Assembly (NCBI RefSeq): GCF_017654505.1
Contig: NC_054534.1
Location: 22,974,252 to 23,038,251, forward strand
DNA: 64,000 nucleotides
Direction: 5' to 3'
DNA from: Polyodon spathula
Lineage: Eukaryota > Chordata > Actinopteri > Acipenseriformes > Polyodontidae
Positions 49,335 through 61,440 of the stretch are shown piece after piece. Both the position numbers and the translations under genes were made by a program. The first letter of the stretch is position 1. Each line of letters starts with the position of its first letter. The notes beneath the pieces were generated by a model. That model did not search any database. It saw only the letters and a list, made by a program, of their open reading frames with translations, and was not told the origin of the DNA.

Positions 49335-50120
49335 TGATAATGCGGGCAGCTTTGGTGTCTGTCTCGAGCTGGGTGAATTACTTGGGCATTGAGCCATTCC
49401 TGCAAGGGGCCCATATGGAGGAGACCGAGAGGGAGGACAGAGGAGGCTGCAGCCAGCAGACCTAGCAACCTTTGGCACAGCATCACCTGCACTGACTGTC
49501 TGAGATAAGGGACAGACAGGTTTGCAATGTGCTTACCATGTCTTCCGACAGGGAAGTGAGCATGGAGCGGGAATCCAGCCGGATTCCTAGGAAAACCATC
49601 ACTTGTGCCGGCTGCAGGGAGCTCTTCTCCAGGTTGAGTGTGAGCCCCAGTTGGGTAAGATGTTCCGTCACTAGAGCCATGTGAGACACGGCTTGCTCCC
49701 GCAACTGGCCACAGATGAGCCAGTTATCCAAGTAATTGGGGACCCTGAGCCCCTGCAGACATAAGGGTGCCAGAACTGCGTCCATGCACTTGGAGAAAGT
49801 CCTGGAAGCAAGAGACAGACTGAATGGCAGAACATAGAACTCAGACACGCTGTCCTGAATGGCAAAGTGGAGGTACTTTCTGTGGCCAGGACATATCTGG
49901 ATGTGAAAGTACGCGTCCCGGAGGGCCACGGTCGCAATCTAGTTGCCAGCATGACGGATTGGAGAATGTGACAGGTAGTTAACTTTTTGAACTTCCTCTC
50001 CTTCAGGAATGTTCAGGCCTCTGAGATCCAAAATGGGACGGAGCCTGCCTTCCCACTTTGGTACCAGAAAAACCTTGAGTAAAAACCCTCCTGTTGACAT
50101 GGGGGTTCTACAAGGGTTGT
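49335..50120 (-). pseudogene. DIRS-type reverse transcriptase, decayed
   Basis: The minus strand reads GFLLKVFLVPKWEGRLRPIL and DLRGLN, then after a frame break LRDAYFHIQICPGHRKYLHF, VLPFSLSLASRTFSKCMDAV and NYLDNWLICGQL, then HLTQLGLTLNLEKSSLQPAQ. This pattern is typical of the RT of DIRS-like tyrosine-recombinase retrotransposons. The catalytic YxDD motif reads YLDN, so the second aspartate is lost. After a stop at 49483 the match goes on in another frame (RLLGLLAAASSVLPLGLLHM) to about 49335 and ends there. RNase H and tyrosine recombinase are missing. Confidence 0.85.
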
Positions 50121-50510
50121 TGCACGCTTTGTGAGTAAAGCATTCAATTCTTGTGTGAGAACAGAAGCCTGTGTGGGGTCGGACACCAAAGTGTTCACGA
50201 GCCCCTGGAAGGGAGGTGGTCCGGCTCGAAACTGGAGTGAGTAGCCGGAGTTGACGGTTGCAAGCAGTGTCGGTGGTGCATTGCCTCCATGCCAGAAGGT
50301 GGTGCTGGCTGAACGGGTGCAGGGCCTGAGGCCGGAGCCCGTCATGGTTGCTGCTGCTTTTGCTGAGCCAGCTGGACTGTGTCTGGCTGGCACTGCCTCT
50401 GTTGAGGGAGCTGCTTGGGACTCTGCCAGGTATTGCCCGCCGCTGCCGAGGGTCGGTTGCCACTGGGACAGTGCACACAATGGTCTGTGGAGCTGCTTTG
50501 ACGACTCCAG

Positions 50511-51771
50511 CTACAGCATGTCTTCCATGGCTGGCCCGAAAGTGTAGCTGGAGGAGATGGGCACATTGAGCAGGGATGCTTTGTACATGTCCGGGACCCT
50601 GGCCTGGGATAGCCAAAGCTGGTGTCGCACAACTACAAGGGCTCCCAGGTTACGTCCAATAGCTTGGCCACTGTGCCTAGCTATACGGAGCAGCTGGTCA
50701 GTCACCAGCCTCAGATCATTAATAATATGAGGAGAAGGCTGGGCAGGCAGGTCCTGCAGCAGCTGTGATTGGTACACAGTTAGGAGACCAGCAGTGTTTG
50801 CTAGTCTTACTGCCAGTGCCCCCGTGCTTTATGACCTTTTTAAGTGTGTCTCAGTGACACTACACTGTTTATTTGGGCAGGAGAAGTCACGGGACAGCAT
50901 TGAAATAGAGGGCATACAATGCTTCCACCCATCTGGAGCAAATGGGCGCTGATGCTGGGCTGCCCTACGAAGTCTGCAACTCTTCCACAAAATCCGGGAG
51001 GACCGGGAGGGGCTTACAGCTCTGTGTAGTCGACTCCGAGGTTTCAAAAACCGATTGGCAGACCTGGGTATCCTCAGTCCAAGGGATGTGGACCTGGGCA
51101 GCAGCTCTGCTCACAAGGCCAGGGGACCACTAGGAGCCATATTTGTATCAGACAGGGAGCCCTCTAAACAGAAGGGGTCCTCCGTTCCCCCTTCAAATTT
51201 GCCTTCCTCCATGGAGGTGGCCAGGGACACCACATCGTCCTGCTCCTCCTCAATCAGCTGAGACTGTGGGAGAGCAGGGACCAGTGCTGGAGCTGAGGTG
51301 GTCTCCAGTACCCCAAAAGCCAGAGTGGTGCAGGGAGAGTTGTCAAATTGACAAGATGCTCCAACAACAACTTCTGATTTGCAACCATGGTTGCTAGCTG
51401 CATCATTTGTGCCTGTAAGGCTGACACATCTGCATTGGACGAGTGCTTGAGCTTCTTCACTTTCAGAGAGCGAGACACAGACCGAGCACTGTGGTTTGCA
51501 GATGGCTTAAGTGAAGGGCTCCTTGAGAGTCTCAGGAAAGGCCGCGGAGAGCCAGAGGAGGTGGAACTACCTTTAGCACAGTCTGCCATCTTAGCTCTGG
51601 ACTCTTTTGAAACCTGGCACACACAGCACAAAAGGTGGGATCTGCCAGCACTCGCCGGGCATGATCAGCACCCAGACATTGGACGCACAAATTATGGTCA
51701 TCCTCTGGGGAGAGGCTGGCCCCACATCTCACACAATAGTGGAACGACATTGTACGGATGGATATATGCAC
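50511..51771 (-). pseudogene. DIRS-type gag-like ORF, decayed
   Basis: The 5' part (51771-51532) reads FHYCVRCGASLSPEDDHNLC and VQCLG, a paired-cysteine zinc-binding motif typical of this gag. A shifted frame (51631-51254) carries SRSLKVKKLKH and a glutamine-rich LQAQMMQLATMVANQKLLLE. A third (50777-50511) reads YQSQLLQDLPAQPSPHIIND, LRLVTDQLLR and ALVVVRHQLWLSQARVPD. The order is that of DIRS gag proteins, but frameshifts and stops show that it is dead. It is GC-rich compared with the flanks. Confidence 0.8.
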
Positions 51772-52130
51772 CTATACCGAGCACAGGGTAAGACACTGGT
51801 GCTATGCACGGGAATGCTAAGTACCAAGGTGTACCGGGCACTGGGACACTGAGGAAGTGCACCGGGTTAATCCAATGAATGTACAGGGCACCGAGCACGG
51901 GGCACCGAGGGTGCTATGTACAGTAGTACAATGCACCAGGTAATGTACGGGGCATGGCATAAGCCAAAAACAAACACAACTCAGTTTGGCACAATGTGTG
52001 AATGTGGACCAGAAACTGAGACGCAAAATAATTCGTGGAGGACAAAATCCAAAATGGGACGAGGCTGGAAACAGCAGCCCTCACTTCTCGGCCGCCAAAA
52101 AACACACAGCTGCGTGATTCAGACTAAAAA
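51765..52130 (-). mobile_element. DIRS-type leader with GGTGC/GTACCGGGCAC words
   Basis: Upstream of gag (higher coordinates) the words ACCGGGCAC, GCACCGGGT, GCACCGAGCACGG and GGCACCGAGG recur, giving a degenerate short-period repeat on both strands. Leaders of DIRS elements in fish have this look, but the exact terminal repeat cannot be set. Confidence 0.45.
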
Positions 52131-52914
52131 GAACTGCTGTCGCATCCAAAGGAAGGGGCAAGCCGGCTTCCAAGGAGGAATAGCAAGGTACTTTTTAAAA
52201 AATTTTTTACCAAAAGAGAAGAGAAAGAGATTCTCATGAAAACAGAGCAAGTGAATACACGTCTGCTCAGGTTGGAGTGAGGAATCAAATGGTGAAGGCG
52301 AAGGTTGCTGTATGACGTAGTGTCTTGTTCCAGAATGCAACACACGTGGTGCACCGGGCCTATCAAGCAGCTTTTTAAATATGTGCTCAGGTCATGTGAC
52401 ACAAGGGTCATTTCCCAACTCATAATGGTTGACATTTTTGAGATTGAAAGGGAAGCCTGGTTTACTCGAGTAAAATAAACTGAGCGAAATGAAAACCGAA
52501 AAAAGCATTTTACACAAGACATTTTTCTAGTGTAAATGTCTCGAGTTAAAAAAAAAAAAAAAAACTTGCATGGAAACCCCGTGAATGACATTAATATAGT
52601 TTAGCTTTTGCAAAAAATATAAAGGAAGAAGATTGTGTACAAAATGTTTTTTTTTTTTTTTGCTTTAGGGTTAGAGTTATGGTCACTCTTACTCGTCAAC
52701 AAAACATCAACAAAATAATTTTTTTTTAACCAATTCTTAACCAATTTATTTGATTTGATTTTTTTCAACATCATCTTGAACTGGTTTTAAAAGATTTGCA
52801 CTGTCATCTAGGATTCTCGGCCTGTACTTTTGTATGCAGTATTTTACTATCCACCCTGTCGTGTTTTCTAACTTACATAAACTGACGGTCCAAGTAATTT
52901 ATCTTTTCCGAAGT

Positions 52915-52918
52915 AGTA

Positions 52919-52971
<53 letters not shown>
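52915..52971. repeat. (AAT)n microsatellite
   Basis: AAT repeat after a short GTA stretch. Confidence 0.97.
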
Positions 52972-52973
<2 letters not shown>

Positions 52974-53088
52974 ATATCTAGTAAGACTGCAGTTTTCCAT
53001 GGAAGACATTCTGGTGACAAGATAAAAACGTATTGGTTTTTCAACAGAACCCTGATATGGATTTAGAGGAAGCATTTTTTTAAAAAAA

Positions 53089-53114
53089 CACACACACACA
53101 CACACACACACACA
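53089..53114. repeat. (CA)n microsatellite
   Basis: About 13 CA units. Confidence 0.97.
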
Positions 53115-53782
53115 ACAACAGCACCTGCAGCAGAAGGTCATGTTTGAAGCATCAGATTCAGTTATTAAGCAGGCCAGCTGTGATCCCTCAAGTTGAACAG
53201 AGAAAAACATTTTTTTTTATGATTGGAATGATATCATTATGACAGTATGAAACCTGATGACGTTTTTTTGTTTTTAAAGAAAACAGGAGAACTAAACAAG
53301 TGAGAAGTAATAAAATAACTGAACAATAACTGTTCAATTCTGCAATATGCACTATACTACGAATGAAAAAAGAAAGTAAGCATAATAATACAGTTTGTGG
53401 AACTGTTAATAATTGTAGACATGTGGTATGACTGCAACATTGTTTCAAATCTCCAGTTTTCAATTTTTTTTTACATTTTTTTTAATAAGTTTAACTTTGA
53501 GGTGCATATATTTTAAATAAATAAGTTGTAAAAAAATAGTATAATTTTGTTGCTGTTGAAATTGCTTGTAGTTTTTCAAGGGTTTTCTTTAACTGTATTA
53601 TATGAAAACTAAACCTTTTGTAATTAATAATGTTTGTTAAGATTTAATAAAGTACAATGTGCAGCCCAGGAGCTAAATGCTTGCACATCTGCCCCCATTT
53701 ATTTATTTTTTGGTTCAACTAAAAAGGTAAATATTCTAATTTGAAAATTAATTTATAAAGGAGCTAACAATATATGTTTTAA

Positions 53783-53819
53783 AACAACAACAACAACAAC
53801 AATAATAATAATAATAATA

Positions 53820-53890
<71 letters not shown>
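53783..53890. repeat. (AAC)n then (AAT)n compound microsatellite
   Basis: Six or so AAC units followed by about 29 AAT units with one G substitution. Confidence 0.97.
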
Positions 53891-56640
53891 TTTATAGAAT
53901 ATGATGATGTAATAATTTATCAATGTAATATTTTAACTGACAGCTATTCCACTTCATTTATGTTTTTTAATGTCTTCATATGGTTTCACAAATGTCAACA
54001 TCTGGCACATCTGAACCACTTAACTAAATAAGAACTAAGTGATCTAACAGATCTGGCAGAAAATTAAAATACAGACAGAAATACACTAAAGTGACTCGAA
54101 CGTGCAGTTTATTCATTTATAGTCACGCTGGCCCTATGTTAATAGTCTTAATAGTGGTGGTTATTTATATCCTTTGAACTAACATACAATATCCTATTTT
54201 TTATATTGAACTCACATGCAATAAGCATTAATTTGTATTTGCATTTGCATATTTTTGTTGTTTATATTATGTATTTATAATGGTTGCTTATTTTCATAAA
54301 ACAATCATACAAATGTTACATGGCTTCTGCAGTGAAAGCTCTGCACACACCATGAATTATGTAATATGCATTTAATATATCAAGTCAAAAATAATACATT
54401 TTAATTCGGATAAATGAATTACAATATATTTACAAAAAGTAAAGCTCTGTAGTTGTATAATATAGCAACACTAACTATCTACACAAATACATCTGTTTAA
54501 AAGTGTAATTACAGCTAATAACAAAGTTAATATAGGACATGCAGTACAAAAAAAAATAATAATTAAATACAGACACACACCTTCTGTATATAATATATTA
54601 TTTTATAAATAATGAACAATAAATTATGTTTTACAGTAGGGAATTCTAGTGGTATGTAGTTTTCCCTTGTGCTTAACATGCCAACGATGACAATGATAAG
54701 GATATTGATGCAAATTGTTTAGGGTACTTGAAAGCAATGGAATAAATACTGTATGAATGCAGTTTTGTGCAATAGTTTTCTTGTCATGCACCCAACTGTA
54801 ATGATTAACACAGGGTTTATTCTCATTTGGATTTTAGTACGTTCCGTGTCATTACAGAGTGCGCTCAGTTCCCCTTTTCTGCACCTCGTATCACAGAGTT
54901 TATCATTGCATTTTCAAAGTTACAAACACGTGTGGCTCCACTGCGTAAGATAATTGTTTTAAAATATACTGTACTGCACACATATTCTGGGACTTTTCAA
55001 GCAAATAAAAACATTGCAGAAAACTTCCAGGCTGTAAGTGACAGCTTTTACTGTGTATCTAAATACTGTCTTAGTGTTTAATGTCCTACTATAGTTTTAT
55101 TATACTGCATGAGTAAGTAAAATAGTAAATTAACAGAGTGATAGTGAAAAATGTATTTCCATGTCTGTGTTTTGTGTACTATGCCTCGTTTTAAAAGATT
55201 AAATTGAATCTCAGTTTTGGATTGGTTTCTGTGACTTTGGGTTTCCTATGAAAACCTATAATGAAGAAAGATGAAAGAACAGCTGTTGGTTCATCTTGGT
55301 AGATTGTATGTGTGTGACTGTTTCCATTCTACTGTTAAATGTTAATATTGTCAGTCTTATCATACAAAGTAAGATTGCTTGACATTTACATTACAGTCTA
55401 CACCTAACAACAAAATCTGTAGGCTAGCAAAAAATGATATGTAAGTTCACCAATTCTATATAGGAAGAGATATTGTGAGGTTACCCAGTGTATATGATTA
55501 ATAGTTACCACCAACCCCCAAAATAAATAAATAAATAAATAAAATAAAAGCACCCCTAACTTGCAAACTATGCCCTAGATATTTCTTTTGCAAATCATTT
55601 CCAAACAATTCAATATTGTATAAATGCACGTTACCTTTTAAGACTCTCCCAGTCTTCTCTAGTTGCCTCACTATAGCCAGACAGGATGAACCATGTTCAA
55701 GCAAGGCAAACTGAACAGGATGTGGGCTGGTTCTTCTTGGATAGCTGAAATTATAACACCATGAGGGTTTGTTAATGTTTGATACTTCAGGTTAAAAATG
55801 TTTTGCTCTGTGACGTTTGATCTACAAAATAGTATGTTCTTAATTATATTAAATTCTGTTTTCAGCTGCTCCTAGAGACCTACAATACAGACATAGTGTG
55901 GATGAACTGTTCTCTTGCTTCCTCATTTTCAGAACCTACTTCCTTAACTGTTTTTTTCATAAGCTAACTTCCCCTTTTGACCACAGTTTTTATAGAGATA
56001 AAATAAAAAACACATTTACATGCAGTGTTCAAAATCATGTTTAATTCTAAATCTTATATATTTAGAAGGAAAGTGCAAAAACAACATTTTCAGAGAGGAA
56101 TACAATGATTTTAATTGTATGAAACTACCAAGAAACAACTTAGAACAAGATTGCAACTGTTCTTCCCTGCTACAAATGTTTTTTTTCTTGGTACAGTCAA
56201 CCCTCTTTACACACACACACACACAATGTTTGCAATAGCCTTCATTTGTGCAACACTTGCACGTAACAAACAAACCTCTTACCATACTTTTTTTTTTTTT
56301 TTAACATTTACTTTGTTTTATAAAAGTTAAACAAATCGACCTGTTCCATCAAGCTAAGCCATTTGTTTTTGTTCATTAGACTGTCTCCAGTTGTCCTTCG
56401 ATTAACAATATATGCCTCACTTAATCAAGAAAACATTTGCAATATCTTTCTGACTTGCTTTCTTATTTTCAGATGCATACATGCAGATTTGTTTCTTTTG
56501 CTCTGGTGTTAAATATAGGGTCGACTCGTCATTTTGTACTTTCTGTTTTGCTTTGGGAGTGGGAGTGTTGATGACATTGGTATGAACGCTCAGTTAGCAA
56601 CTAATTAGGAAAGCGAGTTGAAGGTTAACTGCGTAACTTT
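53891..56640. other. Intergenic, nothing recognised
   Basis: AT-rich, with an (AAAT)n stretch at about 55520-55547 and a short (CA)n at 56210-56225. No gene supported. Confidence 0.6.
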
Positions 56641-56679
56641 GTTGTTTTAATTGGCCATGATTATTTCACTGGCGCTACA

Positions 56680-57255
56680 ATGAGGGAAACTACAATGATT
56701 ATACTGTGTTTACATTTGCTTGGGAAGTTGGCGGGTGGTGGACAATGGGGTGGCAATAAAATGGGTAAAAATAGCACTGTTTTTATATTGGCGACATTTG
56801 TTCAGAGAATAGCTGGTGGTATGCAAGGGTGGCATTATAAAGGGGGGAGGTATAACGCGGAACAACTGTAATTTTAAATGCCTTGTACCTAACAAAAATA
56901 GGGCCCTAAGAATATCAGTACCTTCTCAGACCAGTTTCTGGGGTGAGTTTTCAGGGTACATTATCAGGGTTAGGCTTGCACAATTAGCTTGTTATGATTC
57001 CTTCAGGTTGTCTGTAGAGAATGCATAATAAAGGGGTCAGTGGACATTCAATGGGACACAATGGTGGCCATTCGGAAGGGTCCTCTACAACCTATGTATC
57101 AAACTGATGAGTGTGTGGGGCTTCCTTGAGAGTAATAGGGATTGGAAAATTGGCATGCTATGGGTTTATATGTGGTTGTCGTTATTGAGCTCAGTTTGTG
57201 AACCTGGGGTAGGCTGCGACTGGGGGAGGGATGATGATAGGGGTGTTTAGACAGG
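56680..57255 (+). pseudogene. Decayed reading frame of unknown family, G-rich
   Basis: A frame from 56680 starts with a hydrophobic, signal-peptide-like segment (MIILCLHLLGKLAGG) and carries an NST sequon. It is overlapped from 56816 by a second frame reading FKCLVPNKNRALRISV and SQTSFWGEF up to 57028, and after two adjacent stops the same frame stays open to about 57250 (GQWTFNGTQWWPFG, then VCEPGVGCDW). Cys, Trp and glycosylation sites suggest a secreted or membrane protein, perhaps a retroelement envelope-like product. I recognise no family, and chance is possible. Confidence 0.25.
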
Positions 57256-57362
57256 GACCTGCATAGCAGTATGAGGATCTAGCTGTAACCAGGATCGGCA
57301 ACTAAAAAAAATCTACAAAACAGTTTTTACAATTTATCAAGTTGTCTAGAGTCTCCTTAACC

Positions 57363-57635
57363 CCAATGCTACAGTCCAACTTGTGTTATAATACATGTTG
57401 GATGGGAGTGTAAGTGTCTTTTATAATAGGAGTTTGGGAATCTGCTGCAAGTGAGGGAGGGATTGCAGTCAAAATACCACACAAGCGCCCAGGTTTTATT
57501 TACAATGTTTGCACAATTCTGATTGTAGTAACAGATAGTCACCTCTAGGATACCAGCAGTGGTAGTCCTAGTGCAGGGTTGCTTTCTTAACATACATTAA
57601 ACAGAAAATAGAAAACAAAATGCTGTTGTAAAACA

Positions 57636-57711
<76 letters not shown>

Positions 57712-57915
57712 CTCAATTCTACCGTCCCCCTCCCAGTCTAAGGAGGGACGGACTTTTGGTACACTTTTACGTGTAAAGTAATGAAATTAACGAGAACCAA
57801 TTAAATTAACATAGACACAATTAACAAAATAACAATTAATTGGGGACCTGCACCGGGGAGTAATTAAAAAATCAAAGTTTTTATCTCTGGGTCACATTCT
57901 TAAAGGGGCACGAAC
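57363..57915 (-). mobile_element. Possible LTR-like sequence with a (GA)n insert
   Basis: The minus strand has GTAAATAAAACCTGGGCGCT, close to the TCAAAATAAAACTGGGCACC of the Gypsy-associated region near 2165-2185. This suggests a related LTR with its polyA signal here. A long TC/GA microsatellite sits within it. Ends not found. Confidence 0.35.
57639..57707. repeat. (TC)n microsatellite
   Basis: About 69 bp of pure TC. Confidence 0.98.
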
Positions 57916-58880
57916 CCGATCGACAGCCAGCCTGTTTACAATAATATATACATTAAATATAATATATTCATTAAATACTACAAATAAAATATGTAAAATG
58001 TATTAAAAAACAAAAAAAGTGGATTCAAGGGAATGGTGAAATCTGAAAATATATGCTGTAAATGACGGAGGAACATTTTATTTTGCACGTTACTGTATTT
58101 CACTGGCAAAAGTGGTTGTGTTAACAAAGAAAAAAGAAAAAACAAAAAAATCCTATATCTATTTTTATAAGGATGTGATGCAGCCATTTTCTTTTATGAT
58201 TTAAGAACTAAAAGAACATGAATTTTGAGCTGAGATGGACGACAATTAAGATACATACATGATACTGAAGAGATCAAATGTATGCATATGAAAAAAAAAT
58301 CATGTTTTAGTAGCTACATATTTCACCATTCAAAGATGATTTAGTAAGCTGAATAACAACCATATCTTGCTTTTATAGTGCTCAACTTCTAGGTTCTTGT
58401 TATTACCATGTATGTCTGCATTAAAATAGGCAAAACATAATGGCAAACTAAATGTGACGGTTGTATTAGTTCTGTATCGTGGCATAGAATATATGCCTGC
58501 AATTAAAAAGTGCATTTAGCAGGTGTGAAAATACATTCTCTACGCTGACCTCCGGTGGCTATTATTGCTGTAAGGGATTTACAGTTATCAGCCTTATCCC
58601 CGAAGGAGTTAAGTCCTTGGCAATGGGGGATATACACTTTATATTTTTCCAGGTATCTGACAAATAGCTTATCCAATTACAATGAAGTGTATTACCATTA
58701 TTTACAGTCAATTATTAAGATTATTAGATTCTGGAGCTATGGAGCACAGTTTGTCACACTTACATTTTAGGCCTTTATAGAACACGTTTCACAACAACAG
58801 CACACACACACCCCACCCCTCCACCATTACTTACAATTTTGTGCAACATGAACACACTTGCTGGAATAACGATGTTAGGA

Positions 58881-58933
<53 letters not shown>
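58881..58933. repeat. (TG)n microsatellite
   Basis: TG repeat with one TATG interruption; a short CA stretch lies at 58799-58812. Confidence 0.97.
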
Positions 58934-58939
<6 letters not shown>

Positions 58940-61189
58940 TACACCTCTACTCACCCATTGGACTGCATTTTCCTGCCAAATCTTCTGTAATTCTGTCAGA
59001 CTAAGCCTCAACAACTTTCTGTCTCATCTTCAAACAAATTGCGTTGGGAGTCCACAGGGAAGTGCTGGAGCCTGGCCCCGCGGCTCCGGGTGCACACTAA
59101 TGACCCATCTACAGGCTGTGATGCTGATGAGATACAGACACAGTGAAAAAGAGTAATCATACATTTCACTGCGGAGATCATTTTTACTGAAAGAGGAAAC
59201 TGTCTTGGTTCATGACTGGTTTCACTATGTCCTGTGATAAACAGGAGGTACATGATGTGGCCACTTTGTTAGGACAAGGGGTTGTGATGACTGTGAAAAC
59301 CCCTCCTGTCTAACTCTGAAATTCTGCTTAATTATACTATACTGTAGGACGCCCACTACCTCCCTCCAATGCTCATCTATCTGTGTTGTGCTTATTGATT
59401 GGCTTCTCAGATGCTACTATCCTCTGCTACACTTTTATTCCCCTATCAGTTCTCTGTCGCTTTTAATTTTGGGAATTTATTTGATTTTTGTTTGCATGCC
59501 AACTAGTTGGGATCCCACTGTAATTCCCACTTCAGCTCTAGATACATCTTTACCTATTTTACTGCCAACTTATAACAGCAGCCCTTACATACAGCCAATT
59601 TCATGCCGTATTCCAGATAATGTATAACAAACCGACCACACCCTGTGCATGTTTAGTCTAAAAATGTTGTATGGATAACTTCTCTAGTAGTCGATGGACC
59701 ATATTTGAAAAGTTTTTTACTCCGTCACATTTTCCTAAAGGTAAAAAAACCCAAACAATTCTAAAATGAATTAAAAAATAAATAAATAAACATACTGTAA
59801 ATCAGATGTCTGAGTTGTTCATTTCTGATTTATTAACTTTATCAGGTGAATTGCTCCTAACGATAATTTGGAGTGAAGAATTTTAAAATTCTAGCCCATT
59901 GTTATTATGTGCCCATAAATCACCCATTACAAATATTTTGTTGTGTCTTACTCAGCAAAAGATCACGTGCAGCAATCCTTTCTAAAAAGCTGTACTTCTA
60001 TTTTCTGAGAGGATAAAAAAATATGTATATTAACATAATCAGAAAGAAGGAAGTGGAGATTGATTATTGTATCTTAAACTACAGAGGTTCTAGTTTTGAA
60101 AAATGAACGGGCCATTGGTCTCCTTTACAACCAGCACTGAGATATAAAAAGCATTCTACTGTACTGTACACACACACACTTTGTGACACCCAAGTTGGAT
60201 CTGGAATTCAACAAAAAATAAATAAAACAAACATTTTGCAAGTCGTTCGTTGTTCAGATGACTTTCTTTTTTTATAGTGACAACTCCTTTTCCGGCCATT
60301 CACTTGCTTTGTGAAGCATTTAAGATTGTACATGCTATTTTTAAATAACTATATTTAGTTCTCATGTGTTACAGCTGTGTTTCGTCTGTGAACACTATGT
60401 ACAGGAAATGTATCACATTCTAGCTACAGCACCAGCAGATGGCACGCTAAGACTGAGTAATAGCAACATATGGTACCTACCCCTGAAATTATCTCTCAGC
60501 TGCATAAGTTGGCCAATGACTTTCAGTTTTATTTACAGACCCTCACAAGCTGGATTGGACTGCATGTATCAAAACAGAATTTTCATTTTTGTTTTGAATA
60601 CGCTTGTTACCCACACATTAATTCTCCAGCTACTGCTTTATTTCTTATTGCTTCCTGCTGTTAGAACAGGCCTTACTGTTGTATATTCTACAATACATTG
60701 CAATATTTATGGAGCCTGTATTACTGTTTTAATGTACTAATGTATAGCCATACTTAATATTATAGGGTCATTTATGGCTTCTTAGTGCTGGCGTAAAATA
60801 TAAGGTGAACTGGAGAAAAAAGAATTTGTTGGTTGTTTATTTTTAAATGAATGATTTACAATGTGTTGCATTATTAGAATAGATTTTATTTCTAAAGGAT
60901 GATTTAAAACATCTACAGTGTATGTATGGTTGCTTAGGTTTCAAACAAATATGATTTCAAATAGCTGTTACTGGGCTTTGTTGTTTAGAATTCTAAAGAA
61001 TAAACACAAAACAATCCATTTTATAAACCTTCAGAATGCAAAATGTCAATAGACAGTGGTGTATTTAACATAAGGTTTTGCATAGCTCCTGCCACAAGGC
61101 CTGCAAAACATGTATGTAAACAGATATACTGCCACCTTTGCTTTATCCATAACCTAAAACAACAGTGTATTTCTTTTAAAAAAGAGGAA
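58934..61189. other. Intergenic, nothing firmly recognised
   Basis: A GC-rich patch at 59040-59110 (GGCCCCGCGGCTCCGGG) stands out but carries no identifiable frame. The rest is AT-rich. Confidence 0.55.
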
Positions 61190-61440
61190 GCTGCTGCATA
61201 GAGTTACAGCACAGTCGGCTGTTATTGCAAAATGGATCACATGCTATCTGTCATCGGGCAGAGCCTCAATGTGGTGTAATCGAGTGCTTGCTGTTGACAG
61301 CATTAGCCCTCTGCCGGTGCCCAGATCAGCTCAATTCTAATGCTCACCAAGGGACCATAAAGGGTTGCATCACTCCTCCTCGACTTTCACTGGTAACAGT
61401 GATTGAATACCTTGAATGTGTAATGCTTAGAAAACTGCAA
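61190..61440. other. Unique-looking, GC-balanced segment; candidate conserved non-coding DNA
   Basis: Low in simple repeats and higher in GC than its surroundings, with an open 72-codon frame on plus that shows no known domain. It contains CCATAAAGGG, a CArG/Hox-like word. Conservation was not tested. Confidence 0.3.

Larger units (their letters stand above)
49014..52580. mobile_element. TIR-like bordered block holding a DIRS-type remnant
   Basis: GGGGTTTCCATG at 49014-49025 is mirrored by CATGGAAACCCC at 52569-52580. CTCGAGTAA-type words occur inside both ends (near 49061 and 52464). A further copy of GCATGGAAACCC lies at 49173-49184, so a small element of about 170 bp could also be bounded there. 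No clear target duplication. The retroelement and the TIR-like ends may belong to different insertions. Confidence 0.5.

Noticed and set aside
50251..52239. Several plus-strand frames of 70-135 codons
   Set aside because: Shadows of the GC-rich DIRS-type gag/RT sequence on the minus strand.
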